A stretch of DNA of 64,000 nt from Melastoma dodecandrum. Taxonomy: Eukaryota > Streptophyta > Magnoliopsida > Myrtales > Melastomataceae. Shown one piece after another: positions 24,415 through 36,231 of the stretch. The first letter of the stretch is position 1. Each line of letters opens with the position of its first letter. The notes under the pieces were generated by a model. That model ran no database searches and was not told the DNA's origin. It saw nothing but the letters and a program-made list of their open reading frames with translations. Location of the stretch: positions 434,001 through 498,000 of the forward strand of contig JARUPY010000538.1 in the NCBI GenBank assembly GCA_029817715.1, written 5' to 3'. A program made the translations under genes and the position numbers.

Positions 24415-27400
24415 GCTTTAGCACGATTGGGACATGCGGAAGCTGCTGATCTGTTCCGCCATTCAAACACTATTGCAAGCATCCCAAAGCCGGATGAAAG
24501 TATCGGATTGTTAAGCAATTTGGGAATAGAAACTCACAGAGGGCAACTTTGGATGAATGTCCTTCTGCACGGTAGGGAATAGTGAGTAAATATATCAGTA
24601 TTCAAGGCTGGAGCTCCTGATTAGTGGTCGAACGCTAATAATTGGGTCAAGTGGTGCCCAGTTAGCCAAAAGAAAGCACGGAACCTGGCTGAGGAATACA
24701 TCTGTTGTCCGACACAGCCATATGAAGCGCATGCAACTGGCCCCTGAGATTAGGATTTTCCTTTGTTAGTATCGATTGCAATTTATTGATGAGAGGTCTC
24801 TTCTATTAGGGCTATTAATACATTTGATTATATCCTTCCCCCAGGGTATGAATACAGAGGGTTACATGTAGTAGCAATTCCCTTATAAATCAGGGCGATC
24901 CCTAGTTTTCGTTCGAGGTAGTGATTGCCATCTTTACCCGATTCATCTCATTAGCCACGCAAGAGGAACCGGGGATTGTCGTAACTCATAATTTGACCAT
25001 CGTTCCTTTCTCTACGATTTGCTGCTTTTTACCCTCAGATGTAAAAAATTACCTAAGTGGTGAAATGACGACTTTATTCCAAATAAAATAAATTTGAATA
25101 AATTAAACGACGCTTCAAAGGGAGATATACATTAATCTTAATAATAAATAAACGAATAGATTAATAGTTATGAGATATACATTAACATTTTACTATTGCC
25201 TTAGTCAAAACCTTATCATGAAAACCTAGTGTAACAAGGGGGAGGAGTATTTGAGATTTCAACGCTTTCGCTAGATCCTTCCCATTATTTCCTATCCAGA
25301 TTTCCTCTGGATCCTTGATATTTCTACGGTAGATTTAATGGGTAAGTGATGTTTGTGGTGAAAATAGAAAAGAAAAGGTAGGTAAAACTTACGATAAAAT
25401 AGAAGGCGATGTGGTCGGATTGTTTTTGCATAAGTTGGGACTATTTACGAGGAAAAATATGTCGTAAATGGATTCGTAAAGGAACATGCTTGTCATAAAG
25501 ATTAACAAAGAAAAACGAATAATGAAGTAAAGATAATGCTTACTTCCATTGGATTGATGCAAATTATGCCATGGATTCAAGAGAAATAATAAAATTGACA
25601 AAGAGAATGACAGTGAGGTAGACGATTAAATGCTTGTCCGGGTTTAGAATGATCATGTCCTTTTCTATTATACAATGACCTTATTTATACAATTGCATAG
25701 CTAGTAACTGCCAACATTACGTGTCTAACTCTAAAGAGAATAATTGCTTCAAAAGAAGAAAATGTCTTTAGTTCACATGAGCCTGAATTGTCGTTCAAAT
25801 GAACATCTTCCCCCCTTTATTGGAATTTCCCACTTGCTTCTTCGACTAGAAGGACTTGAACTTCTAGTTATCAATCTTTGATCTTCAAACCTTTAATTAC
25901 AAACATTCGATTATCGATCCTTGAATATTAACTTTCGTCCTTTGATCTTCGACAATCAACTATCTTCCTTCCTTCGATCGTCGACTACCGGTCTTAATCT
26001 CTCGACCTTTGACTACCAACTTTCATTCGTCAACTGGAATGGCCCTTAGTCGTAGACTAGACAAATTTAGTCATATTCGACTATAATAATTTATGGGCTT
26101 ATGCCCATCTCAATTGATTGTGTAAATCGGGGCCTAACTCCAGCTAGGGTGATGGGTTTTCTATTCACTTCAATTTTTATAACTTACAAAAAATCACTCA
26201 AGAAACTGTGATAGGTTAAAAGCGGCTCGAATAAAATATCTATTAGGCGTACATTTCCCTTAATTCTAATACACGTACAAGTAGGAGAGAAATCATTTCA
26301 GATCACGACCGTCTTCGAGAGCTTCAAGCAAGATTCCTTTGACGATATCCACGCACTCACACACGCTCTGTACCCCCTTTTGGTGTTAGCCCTTGGGACA
26401 TGTTTTTTAATTTTTTGAGATTGACCATAACTTTAACCCTAAGGCCAAATTTTCCATTTTAGTTATAATATGTTGGCATGCTTTCCCTCGGTTTATCTTA
26501 ACCTCAGGTATACTTAGTAATGATCTAAATGTTTATATCCACTCATTAATATGTGAGACTTTATCATTAATAAATTATTGTAAAAAATCAATCTACAAAT
26601 ACAATATAGTATCTTGACACATAAATAAACACACTAGTATATAGTGCATTCTTCCTATTCATTTGTGAGCTCAAGATTAGCAACAAACAATTTCTCCCTC
26701 CGCTTCCTTTGTCTAAAATCCTTAGTTAATCCTTGGCAACTAACTTTACTCAAATGATCGAGGGTCGAGTTTCAGCAAATGCATTTCCATGATCACGCAA
26801 CTTTAAATTCATAACTTGCAAAAATTTTAATATGAATTACAACAAACCACACGAAAAAAAAAAGGATTTCAATCAGATTTGTTAAAATTAATAAAAAGAA
26901 CATGGGGGTTACAAACTTACTCGCACATTTATTCCTAAATTACTTAACTTATAATTTACATATTTCGAGTAAAGTTAAAAGAAATTAAAATTAATAACTG
27001 ACAAGTCGTACGCTCTTTCGGAAATTTCTGAACACCAAGGTTTGAATTTAAAGAAGATTATGAAGGAAAGACTTTTGTATTTAGTTTTGCAATGATGATT
27101 TAGTGAAAAGTTAAGATCACATTAAAGGCAGCTTGTTACACAATTATTAAGGTTTGAATTTAAAGAAGATTTTATTATGCAGAAAGTTTGATTTTTCATA
27201 AGGGAGAATTGCCTGTTTTTTAATAGTGTAGAATGATGGGTCGAAATATTAAAGCAGTAAACAATTCTAATATTAGTCAGACCTCGAGATCTCTTATAGT
27301 AAGGACAAATTCACAACATGAAATTATTAAGATTCAAGATATTTCTAATTCTAATGAACAAAAAATATTTATAATTTTAATGAATAAAGGAAACATCGTT

Positions 27401-28479
27401 TTTATAGAAGTTGTGCAGTCGCACGATGAGTTAATGAAGAATTTGAAATTTTCAATTGGAAACATTTCTAAGAAAAGAACTAAAAGTAAAATGAACACTT
27501 GTGCAATTATATAGGAAGAAAGCTTTTAGAAGAAAAAAAAGGGAGTATAACTAAATATATCCATGAACATTTGAAAAGATGTGATGCGTTGCAAAAAAGT
27601 TAAAAAAATTGCAAATACTTCCTAAGACTCCAACAAAGTTGGATGGAAAGATGGATTTGTTCAAAAATTTTCATAAGTAAAAGGGAGAAATGAGTTCATT
27701 AAAATGAATATTTACATGAGTTTTCGTAGTAATTTTTTGGAATCAACTTCTAAGGGAACTCATGGCTTTAAATTAATGTGCTCATGCAGAATCAACATGT
27801 TAAACAAGTCATTTTACAAATTATGTCTAAAGGTGCATGTCATGTTAAGGGACGACTAGGGTATGGATCATGGACAAGAATACTTTACGGAGTATCGTGT
27901 CCAAATCATGTCTAAGCCTATGGAGCTGGATCAATTCTGCAGAAAGTATGAGCAAATTGAATCCAAAGTTGAATTAGTCAGATTGGCCTTCTCAACCAAC
28001 TCAAGTAACGCCTAAAATCATTGCAAGACCATCAAGACTAACGCCTAGCAAGTACCCCAAGAGCAGCTACGAATTAGTCGAATCTTTAGTATCAACTAAC
28101 CCAAAAAAGAAGAACAGAAAAAGAGGAAACTGGTGAACTCCAACCCTCAATAAAGTAGGGACCAACTGTCGGGGACAATTCAGTTCCATACAGAACTACT
28201 GAAACAAACGCTACAACAGCTTGTGATTCCATAACTCATTGAATTTTGCTGTAACAAGATCCAATGCCATTGAGAACCAAAGTAAATATATCCAGATATT
28301 GAATAATTGGACATATCAATAATAATCTACATAGATGATTTCTTCTATTCCTACTTTTAGACTAAGGTTTACAAACGTTATAGAAAGAAGATGTAATTTT
28401 AGTGCTCGAAGCCAAGCCTCACTCACTCACAGGCGAAATTAGGCTATGGAAGGAAAAGGTTACCTGTGTACACAGATGC
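24415..28479. other. Intergenic; decayed AT-rich DNA
   Basis: It begins with the 3' UTR of the MFS transporter. From about 25,000 it is AT-rich with no supported gene. A frame at 27233-27514 (93 residues, Asn/Ile/Lys-rich) looks like decayed element or random AT-rich sequence and has no recognisable domain. Sequences near 27,850-28,180 look like degenerate repeat DNA. No LTR pair was identified. Confidence 0.45.
25861..26036. repeat. Degenerate pyrimidine-rich tandem repeat
   Basis: The stretch is built of diverged copies of a motif like CTTTGATCTTCGACTATCAAC, about 20-25 bp per unit, with variable spacing. Copies differ at many positions, so the array is old. No coding frame supports it. 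Confidence 0.45.
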
Positions 28480-28727
28480 TCAGTCGTCTTGAACCTGATC
28501 TCTAATCCACTTGGTAGCGACCCATTTCTGGCCCCGAATTACAGGACAGCTCCTCCCATGAAGTGATGTCTGTTTTAAGAAACATCCAGATAAGAGAGTG
28601 GAGGGGTTAAAAAAAATATTCTCGAAAATTTTGTCTTATCAAAATTAATTTATGACCATCTCATAAGCTCATGACATTGAATTTAGGAAAGAAGAGATGC
28701 CTGCATGCCCTATGTGCCCTTTCCTTG

Positions 28728-28978
28728 TGACAATCTTTGAATCCCTGTGGTCTAGATTGTAGAGTAGCAGGGGAGGTTTGGTGACGAGCAGAAGTTCAGT
28801 GAAGAAGAAGAGAAGTAGCTGGGTGTTGCAGAGAAGGAAGAAGAAAATAGAGCAGTGGGCTCTATTCCACTATATTGTCATAATAAACCTTTACACTTTA
28901 TCCTTGTATTTATACACCTCAGAGAAACAGAATTTAATCATTGCTTTTAACAAAATTTGTTGAGAGCTCGCTCGCACA
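28728..28978 (-). repeat. Copia 3' LTR
   Basis: 251 bp, identical to the other LTR except for one position (G at 28755 here, A at 33816 in the partner, plus-strand letters). The element-strand ends are TGTGCGAGCG and GATTGTCA. A short purine tract (GGGGAA, read on the minus strand from about 28984 to 28979) directly precedes it and is the likely polypurine primer. Confidence 0.96.
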
Positions 28979-29231
28979 TTCCCCGAATCTGTACTGCCTT
29001 CTGTTGCTCTGGTGTTGGTGTATGGTTTTAACAACTTTTGTCTTCTTCTTCCATCCTCATCCTCATAGATGTGGCTCCGTTTCTGGACTTTTTCCCAGAA
29101 TGGCTTACCAATGGCCTATCAGATATTGGGCTGGGTTGTCATAGCTCAACATTCCCCGTCAAACTTACCGACCTTCCTTACCTTCCTTTTACTCCACTTC
29201 ACTTTTCTCAGATTTCATACGTTCTCAGACT

Positions 29232-32200
29232 TCATACGAGCTTCAGAGTTCCTTTGTCTTTATTTCCACCCAGCTGCACACAGTCCCCATCAGAAACAAC
29301 TCCTTCAATTCCTTCACCAACTTCCTCACTTTCCCATTCATTTGAACCCACATCATTACCTACCGAGTGTAGATTGGTAGCTGGTCTTTTACCAACTGTT
29401 AACATACTCCGCAAAGCCACAAAGCGATGACACGGAATAAGCTTAGTAAGTGGGTCTGCTAACTGTTCTTCGGAAGATACATGATGGACCACCAGTGTAC
29501 CGTCAAGCACTCTGTCACGAACAAAATGATAATCAATCTCCACGTGTTTCGTTCGAGCATGGAGAATTGGGTTCGCCGCTAACTGTATGGCACTTATATT
29601 ATCACAGTATAACTCAGACGGCTGTTGGAAGGAGACTTGAAGCTCAGTAAGCAACTTATGAATCCAGAGAACATCCGCTGCTCCATTTGCCAATGCTCTA
29701 TATTCCGCTTCAGTGCTTGAGGGAGATACCACTCTCTGTTTTTGAGACGACCAAGAGACTAGGTTCGTGCCAACAAAGGTGCAATAGGCTCCCGTGCTCT
29801 TCCTGTCATCTGGGCAACTTGCCCAGTCTGCATCCGTGAAACATGAGACATTAAAGGAAGAGCTAGGCTGCAGAATGAGACCGTAGGAGCTCGTGCCTTT
29901 GAGATAACGAAGAATACGTTTTACTGCCTGCAGATGAGACTGGGTTAGTTGCTGTAAGAATTGGCAGGCCTTATTAACCGCAAAGCTGATATGAGGACTG
30001 GTGTTTGTACAGTACTGTAGTGCACCGACCAAGCTCCGATATTCCATAGGATCTGCTAGAGGTTCCCCATCATAACGAGACAGCGCACGTCCCGAAGCCA
30101 ACGGAGATTGAACCGGTTTGCAATCGGACATTCCAGCCTTCAGAAGGGGGTCTGTAATATATTTTTCCTGAGACAGATGCAAGACAGAACCTTTGCGATG
30201 CACTTGGAAGCCAAGGAAGTAGCTCAGTTCACCTAAGTCCTTGAGTGCAAAGTTGGCATTCAGACGTGGGAGGAGGCTCCCAATCTCACTGCAATTTGAG
30301 CCTGTAACGATAATGTCGTCAACATATACTAAGATAATGACCACCCCGGCTGCAGAATGTCTAAAGAACAGGGATGCATCTGACTGAGCATTGACATAAC
30401 CCCATTGTAAAAGACAACCACTGAGCTTCATGTACCAAGCACGGGGGCTCTGTTTGAGCCCATACAATGCTTTCTTTAACCTGCAAATATGAGAAGGATA
30501 GGAAGGATGTTCACAACCTGGTGGTTGAGACATGTATACAATCTCCTCTAGCTCCCCATTCAGAAATGCATTATGTACGTCAAGCTGGGTCAAGCGCCAA
30601 CCAAGAGAAACAACAAGAGAGAGGACACGTCTGATGGTTTGGTGCTTGACAACCGGACTAAACGTTTCTTTGTAATCCAAGCCTGCAGTTTGATGAAAAC
30701 CTTTGGCCACTAACTGAGCCTTGCACCGTTCGAGCTCCCCATTACTCTTGAGCTTTACCTTAAACACCCACTTACACCCGATGACCTTCTCATGACCAGT
30801 GAAAGGAACCAACTCCCATGTCTCGTTTCGCTGTAACGCTACAAGTTCGTTAGTGATAGCTTCTCTCCAAACAGGAACAGTGAGGGCCTCAGTCAGATTT
30901 GCAGGTTCGGTGGGCAAAGGTGTGGAAGGATTTGGCAATGGTTGTGACTGAGTAGGTACAGGAGGTTTAAATATAGTAGAGAGGAGAGTTTTGGGCTTAA
31001 AGATTCCGGCCTTTGACCTTGTTACCATGGGGTGAGCATTTGTCTGATCTTGCTGTGCAGTGTGATGAGTCTTGTCTGTCATGCTGGGAACAGTATGAGA
31101 TGACTTGTCGTGAGCCAGAGGTGAATGTGAAAAATCTGAAGAGCTCCTAATTTGTGAAGTGGGAACAGAAGAAAGAGGAGCAGAGTGTAAGGAAGGAGTT
31201 GGAATTGGCAGAACTGGGTTTAGAGTAAAGGAAAGGGTAGGAGTTTCTTGTGATGAAGCTGTAGTGACTTCTAGAGTAGATCTATAGGGAAATGTGGTTT
31301 CTGAGAAGATAACATCCCGAGACACATATAGTTTGTGGGAATGTGGATCAAAACAAATATAACCTTTGTGAAAAGAGCTTCTGCCTAAGAGAACACATGG
31401 CTGAGAGCGAGACTGAAGTTTATGTGTGTTGTATGGACGCAGGAGCGGAAAGCATTGACAGCCAAACACCCGAAGGAGAGAGTAGGTTGGAATAGAATGA
31501 AAAAGCAACTCGTGAGGTGATTTGTAGGACAGATGACGAGAGGGACAGATGTTGATGAGGGAGACTGCCTCATGGAAGGCATAAGGCCAGAATGTTAGTG
31601 GCACATGAGAATGATGTAAAAGAGACAATCCTACCTCAACAATATGACGGTTCTTTCTTTCTACTCTGCCATTTTGCTGGGGAGTATAGGGACATGACAC
31701 TTGATGTTGAATTCCGTGTGTTAGAAGAAACTTATGTAAGGATCGGTATTCACCCCCCCAGTCGGATCTTACAGATTTGATAGGGAGCTGGAATTGTGTT
31801 TGAACAAGTTGCTGAAACTGTGCAGACGCTTGCAGAGCCTGAGACTTGGATTGTAAAAGATAAATCCATGTAAAACGAGTTGCATCATCAATAAACAAGA
31901 TGAAATATCGAGCCCCAGTAACAGAGACAGTAGGAGCAGGTCCCCAAATATCTGTGTGAACTAGAGAGAAGGGAGAAGTAGAATGTGATGCAGAGAGTGG
32001 AAATGGCTGACGATGATGCTTGCTCATAGCGCAAGCTTGACATAAGTTAAGAGAGGTCGATGTTCGATTACAAGTAGGAATGGTTTTCTGGAGAATATCT
32101 GGACTGGGATGACCGAGTCTGAGGTGCCAGAGAAGTTCATCAGCTGCATTTAGCTTAGTGAAGGACAGTAGTGCTGAGGAGGGCAGATTAGATGTTGGCT

Positions 32201-32786
32201 GAATCTGATTGGGCTGCTGATACAGTCCTAGATGTGTTGGTCCCTGCAACACTATCTCGTTTGTCTTCTTGTCCTTGACATAGAATAGGTTAGAATGAAA
32301 TTCAAGATAGACATTATTGTCATGACAAAGCTTGGAGACGCTAATAAGCCTATGTGAAAGACCAGGAGTATGCAAGACATGTTGTAATCGAAGAGGGGAA
32401 GCAGAGAGATTGGAATGTAAGACAGAATGACCAATATGGGCAATATGTAAATGGGTGCCGTTCCCAATCATGACAGAGGATTCACCATTATACGGAGTTA
32501 CTGCTGTAAGATCAGACAAATGTGGTGTTACGTGATGTGTTGCGCCAGAATCCATAAGCCAGGACGAAGTGTCTGGGTTGGAGAAAGCTGGGAAGGTAGA
32601 ATTACTCTGTGGTATAGTAGGCATGGGTTGAGTAGGGTAGAGGTGGTATTCGGGTAAGAATTGGGGGGGTTGTTGGTAGGTGGTAAAGTGTGTTTGTGGA
32701 GGAGAGTTTGGTGTGAGACGGTGAAAGCAGGTCTGGGCAGTGTGACCTATTTTGAAACAAATCTGACAGCGGGGTTTAGGTCTCAA
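29232..32786 (-). CDS. pol: Copia pol polyprotein frame (PR-IN-RT-RNase H)
   Basis: A long uninterrupted frame of 1,184 codons that continues upstream, without an ATG, to a TAG at 33024-33026. In order: the zinc knuckle CQICFKIGHTAQTC near the start, the protease motif WLMDSGATHHVT, the integrase with zinc-binding HLRLGHP and catalytic VRSDWGGEYRS, the reverse transcriptase with VYVDDIIVTG, and the RNase H region with FTDADWASCPDDRKSTGAYC. All catalytic signatures are present. Expression depends on translation arriving from gag, because no usable ATG lies at the front. The gag frame does not connect to it, so this copy is probably not autonomous despite an intact enzyme region. Confidence 0.95.
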   Translation of the reverse strand: MRPKPRCQICFKIGHTAQTCFHRLTPNSPPQTHFTTYQQPPQFLPEYHLYPTQPMPTIPQSNSTFPAFSNPDTSSWLMDSGATHHVTPHLSDLTAVTPYNGESSVMIGNGTHLHIAHIGHSVLHSNLSASPLRLQHVLHTPGLSHRLISVSKLCHDNNVYLEFHSNLFYVKDKKTNEIVLQGPTHLGLYQQPNQIQPTSNLPSSALLSFTKLNAADELLWHLRLGHPSPDILQKTIPTCNRTSTSLNLCQACAMSKHHRQPFPLSASHSTSPFSLVHTDIWGPAPTVSVTGARYFILFIDDATRFTWIYLLQSKSQALQASAQFQQLVQTQFQLPIKSVRSDWGGEYRSLHKFLLTHGIQHQVSCPYTPQQNGRVERKNRHIVEVGLSLLHHSHVPLTFWPYAFHEAVSLINICPSRHLSYKSPHELLFHSIPTYSLLRVFGCQCFPLLRPYNTHKLQSRSQPCVLLGRSSFHKGYICFDPHSHKLYVSRDVIFSETTFPYRSTLEVTTASSQETPTLSFTLNPVLPIPTPSLHSAPLSSVPTSQIRSSSDFSHSPLAHDKSSHTVPSMTDKTHHTAQQDQTNAHPMVTRSKAGIFKPKTLLSTIFKPPVPTQSQPLPNPSTPLPTEPANLTEALTVPVWREAITNELVALQRNETWELVPFTGHEKVIGCKWVFKVKLKSNGELERCKAQLVAKGFHQTAGLDYKETFSPVVKHQTIRRVLSLVVSLGWRLTQLDVHNAFLNGELEEIVYMSQPPGCEHPSYPSHICRLKKALYGLKQSPRAWYMKLSGCLLQWGYVNAQSDASLFFRHSAAGVVIILVYVDDIIVTGSNCSEIGSLLPRLNANFALKDLGELSYFLGFQVHRKGSVLHLSQEKYITDPLLKAGMSDCKPVQSPLASGRALSRYDGEPLADPMEYRSLVGALQYCTNTSPHISFAVNKACQFLQQLTQSHLQAVKRILRYLKGTSSYGLILQPSSSFNVSCFTDADWASCPDDRKSTGAYCTFVGTNLVSWSSQKQRVVSPSSTEAEYRALANGAADVLWIHKLLTELQVSFQQPSELYCDNISAIQLAANPILHARTKHVEIDYHFVRDRVLDGTLVVHHVSSEEQLADPLTKLIPCHRFVALRSMLTVGKRPATNLHSVGNDVGSNEWESEEVGEGIEGVVSDGDCVQLGGNKDKGTLKLV

Positions 32787-32998
32787 ATGTGTCCTGTTTT
32801 CCCAGCGAGATGCAGGATAGCTCTGGTATGGTCGAGGAGGTCTACCCAGTACACTAGGTTGGTAGGTTGTAGTGTTTTGGAAAGATGGGCGAGCAGGAAG
32901 GTTATGAGATGATGGGTATTCTGATTTACTAGTATTTTGTGAGGGAAACGGCTTGAGTTGTCTAAGCTGGTAAGAGGGTGGCTTAGACTGAGGAGTTC

Positions 32999-33733
32999 CT
33001 ACATTGGAAGAAGCATGAGTGAGCTATACCTGTGGCAAAACAGCGTCGGAGACGTGGCTTTTTTCCAACGCAGGTTAAAGTTCAAGAGAAGTTGATGAAC
33101 TTCTTCTATTGACGGGTGGTCCGCTCGACTGTAGACTGCAGTCACTATGAGGTCGTATTCCGCAGGCAGCCCCTCAAGTAAATACCATAAATAGTCTCTG
33201 TACTTCACCGGTTCGCCAATGGCACTGAGCCGGTCTGCAAACATCTTCACCATGTTCAGGTAATGTTGCATCGGCTTCCCTTCTTTGCGAACCTGTTGCA
33301 TCCGCATCCTGAGATTGATGATGCGGGTAGTTGACGTCAACTTGAAACGCTGTCGAAGGCTTTCCCACACATCATGTGATGAGCTGCAGCAGACGACTTG
33401 ACTCAATGGTTCCGAGGTAAGGGAGGAGAAAAGAAAACTCATCACAGACTTATCTGTGCGCTGCCATGACTTGTAATCCGGATTTACAATCTCCATCTGA
33501 GCATCTAGAAATTGGTTTGGAGGTCGAGTTGTACCATGAATAAATTCCTCGTACCCCCCAGCGATGATAGCTGCCAAGATTTGTCCTTTCCACAGCGCAT
33601 AATTCCCATCTTCGAGCTTGAGAGTTGAAGAAAAGAACCCAGATGGGATTTGTATAGGTGCCGGGATAGTTACTGGTGTTGCAGAAGTCTGCGCAGAGCG
33701 AGAGCTTGGTGTAGATGCCTGTGTCTCTTCCAT
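32999..33733 (-). pseudogene. gag: Copia gag, frameshifted relative to pol
   Basis: The frame starts at the ATG at 33733 and carries the UBN2/gag region typical of copia (ALWKGQILAAI, QRTDKSVMSFLFSSL, VWESLRQRF, LLEGLPAEYDLIVTAV, EEVHQLLLNF). It ends out of frame at 32999. Near an A6 run on the minus strand (plus 33059-33064) it leaves the frame expected from related elements. The alternative frame then meets a TAG at 33024-33026, where relatives would have Gln. So two lesions separate gag from pol. Programmed recoding is unlikely because a stop follows the shift. Confidence 0.85.
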
Positions 33734-33776
33734 CTAGAGATTGTCCTCCCAGAATCAGTCTAGTCGCTTGACGTGG

Positions 33777-33788
33777 GCTCTGATACCA
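33777..33788 (-). other. Primer binding site (initiator tRNA-Met type)
   Basis: On the minus strand TGGTATCAGAGC directly abuts the 5' LTR. This is the standard plant copia primer site complementary to the 3' end of initiator tRNA-Met. It fixes the direction of the element. Confidence 0.93.
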
Positions 33789-34039
33789 TGACAATCTTTG
33801 AATCCCTGTGGTCTAAATTGTAGAGTAGCAGGGGAGGTTTGGTGACGAGCAGAAGTTCAGTGAAGAAGAAGAGAAGTAGCTGGGTGTTGCAGAGAAGGAA
33901 GAAGAAAATAGAGCAGTGGGCTCTATTCCACTATATTGTCATAATAAACCTTTACACTTTATCCTTGTATTTATACACCTCAGAGAAACAGAATTTAATC
34001 ATTGCTTTTAACAAAATTTGTTGAGAGCTCGCTCGCACA
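33789..34039 (-). repeat. Copia 5' LTR
   Basis: 251 bp, one mismatch to the 3' LTR copy at 28728-28978. It is followed on the outside by the CCTTG target-site duplication and on the inside by the primer binding site. Confidence 0.96.
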
Positions 34040-34287
34040 CCTTGTGACGTGCCCACAAAATGTATTATATAATAGAATTGACCAGGAATTCATTATATGC
34101 TAAAGAGTGTACTTACAGGGTCAATTGTACCATTGGGAAGTAACGAATAAATAAGAGACCATCTCCTTGTCGTGGTTTCACTTTCAATCCAATGCATCCT
34201 CGGAAATCATAATTCCCGTCCATGTTTAAGCCATTCTACACATTAAGGATGAGTGTAGTATGAATGGCAGCAAAGACATGCAGGAAA

Positions 34288-36231
34288 ATGATGAAGAAAA
34301 AGGCCTGATTGGATCCTCTCTAGAGTTTCCCTATCTAAAAACCTCCCCACAAATAACCTCACCCAACTACCCCAAATCACACCCATCAATCCCAGCCAAA
34401 TTCCAGGAAGCACCATCTCATGCAGCCAATAAGAGCAAAACCACATCAAAATCCCAACAACCAAAACACATAAACAGCCATAACATGTACAAGGAAGCCT
34501 CACCAGGAACTTCAACCACCACCACTACCCCAGGTAAGCTGAGTGATAGGTCTGAAACAAATATTGGTTCTGAGATGGAAAACCAAGCACTGCAACATCA
34601 AGGAGAGGCCAATGGGGTGTCCCCTCACTATGGAAGAACTACTCCCAAATTACCAGAAATGGAAAAACTAGTAATTGTCAAGCCATTAAAAGGACGGAAC
34701 ACAGACGGCTGGGGTTGTTCAAAGCTAAAGAAAGAAACCAAGCCCGATTATGCAACGTAAACTGGAGGCTATTGACCAACAAAGACACTCAATGGAGCCA
34801 TGTCATAGCCGGTAAATACAGGCTACAACTATAAAAGAGGAAGCAAGAGTCTTGCATACTCAAAGGCTTAAGGGAAGGAAGGAAACAGCTAGAAAAGGGC
34901 CTTGTAAGCTATATGAAGAGTGGTCAACAAACGAGCTTCTGGGTAGAGGACTGGCTAGGACTTGAGAAACTAAGGGCTCAAGTCATTGGTCGTCTAGATA
35001 AACAAGAAAGAATCTAAGATGTTAGATGGTGATTATCATAGTGACTGGGGCTCGACCACGTTAATCCCAGACCAGATTTGGCGACAAGTCCTAAGAGTAG
35101 AACTCACACAAGGGAGGCAAAGCAAGGACATACTAGCCTGGAAACTGACCAGCCACGGGGATTTCTCTTCATCGCCAGCCTACGCCCTAATCCACTCATC
35201 CTCGAACCAATACAACAGTATAAACCTAAGAAGGATTTGGAAGCTACCTATTTTACCTATGCAGAAAACATTTCTATGGTTGTGTTGATGGAATAGGATA
35301 CCGACAAGAGAACTTCTCTACGCCAGGAGCATATCAGATGACAGGACATGCCCAGTATGCGAATTACATCAGGAATCTATCCTACACACACTATGGGAAT
35401 GCCCTTTAGCCCAAGTCGTTTGGAACTCTTTTGTCTCACTCTCACCCAAGTGATTAGCGGACATTGCTATTCAACCACACCAGGATTTGCTAAGGAATAA
35501 CCTCAGCACGGAGCCACGCAACATTCATACAAAGCAAAGGCATTCAATGGAATATCATGTTCATGTCAACTAAATGATACCTATGGAAGAGAAAGAACAA
35601 GATCATTTTCGACAAGACAAGCAACATCAGTAGGGAGGCTACATCGGTTATTGTTTTCCTAGGGGGAGCTTCGGAACTACAGGCTATCCTAACTACAACG
35701 AAGAAATGGAACGCGAAGCACTCTCAACGGGAAGGCCAGCTCAACAAATGGGAACCATTTAGGAAATTAACATACACCCTGAATACGGACACAACTACAG
35801 GAGATAATAGGGCATCAGTAGGGTTAGGGGGTTTAATCATGGGCCAAGAGGGAGGTTGGATTCGAGGCTACAACAAGAAACACCAACCTACTAGCAGCGG
35901 CCCTAGCCAGATTATTAGGATAACAAGAATTAGCAATCCAAACAGACGCTCAATTTCTGCTACACTATCTATCTAGTGAAGGGAATGCCACTCCCCAAGT
36001 TGCCCCTATTTTGGATGTCTGCAGATTGAGATTGTGTTACTTCAGAAAGATCTCCATCTCCCACATCCCAAGAAGTAAGAATCACGTCGGAGACAAGATG
36101 GCTAAGGAGGCCCCGGACCAGCAGAAGGACTTCATCTCTTTTCGTTATCCTCCAAACTATGTCATTGACTTGTTACATGGAGATTTGCCATGTTCAGATA
36201 TACTCATCTATTTACCTCCCTTTCTACCAAG
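34288..36231 (+). mobile_element. LINE (non-LTR) fragment in P4H intron 6
   Basis: The segment of about 1.94 kb is flanked by a perfect 16-bp direct repeat, AAAGACATGCAGGAAA, at 34272-34287 and 36232-36247. The variable long duplication and a short A run at the 3' end are typical of LINE insertion. Coding remnants on the plus strand: a polar Ser/Thr/Pro-rich part with GWGCSKLKKE (34288-34760, ORF1-like), the zf-RVT region with LAWKLTSHGDFS, then TFLWLC, then CPVCELHQESILHTLWECPLAQVVWNSF (about 35100-35452), and an RNase H-like tail with many stops (about 35760-36230). The endonuclease and the core reverse transcriptase are absent, so the copy is internally deleted. Removing it leaves an ordinary intron of about 75 bp. 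Confidence 0.85.

Larger units (their letters stand above)
28728..34039 (-). mobile_element. Ty1/copia LTR retrotransposon, young, in P4H intron 7
   Basis: Complete element of 5,312 bp on the minus strand, flanked by the 5-bp target-site duplication CCTTG at 28723-28727 and 34040-34044. The 251-bp LTRs begin TG and end CA on the element strand. The order on the minus strand is LTR, tRNA-Met primer site, gag, protease, integrase, reverse transcriptase, RNase H, purine-rich tract, LTR. Integrase before reverse transcriptase marks Ty1/copia. The gag-pol reading frame is broken by a shift and a stop. The insertion sits within the last intron of the P4H gene, in the same orientation as the gene. 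Confidence 0.96.

Noticed and set aside
27233..27514. 93-codon Asn/Ile-rich frame
   Set aside because: It lies in AT-rich DNA with no domain; probably decayed or random sequence.
32999..33066. Possible programmed frameshift between copia gag and pol
   Set aside because: There is no standard slippery heptamer in the gag frame, and a TAG follows in the new frame, so decay is simpler.
34243..34515. Minus-strand frame rich in Cys/Trp/Leu opposite the LINE
   Set aside because: It is the complement of the Ser/Pro/Lys-rich LINE ORF1-like part.
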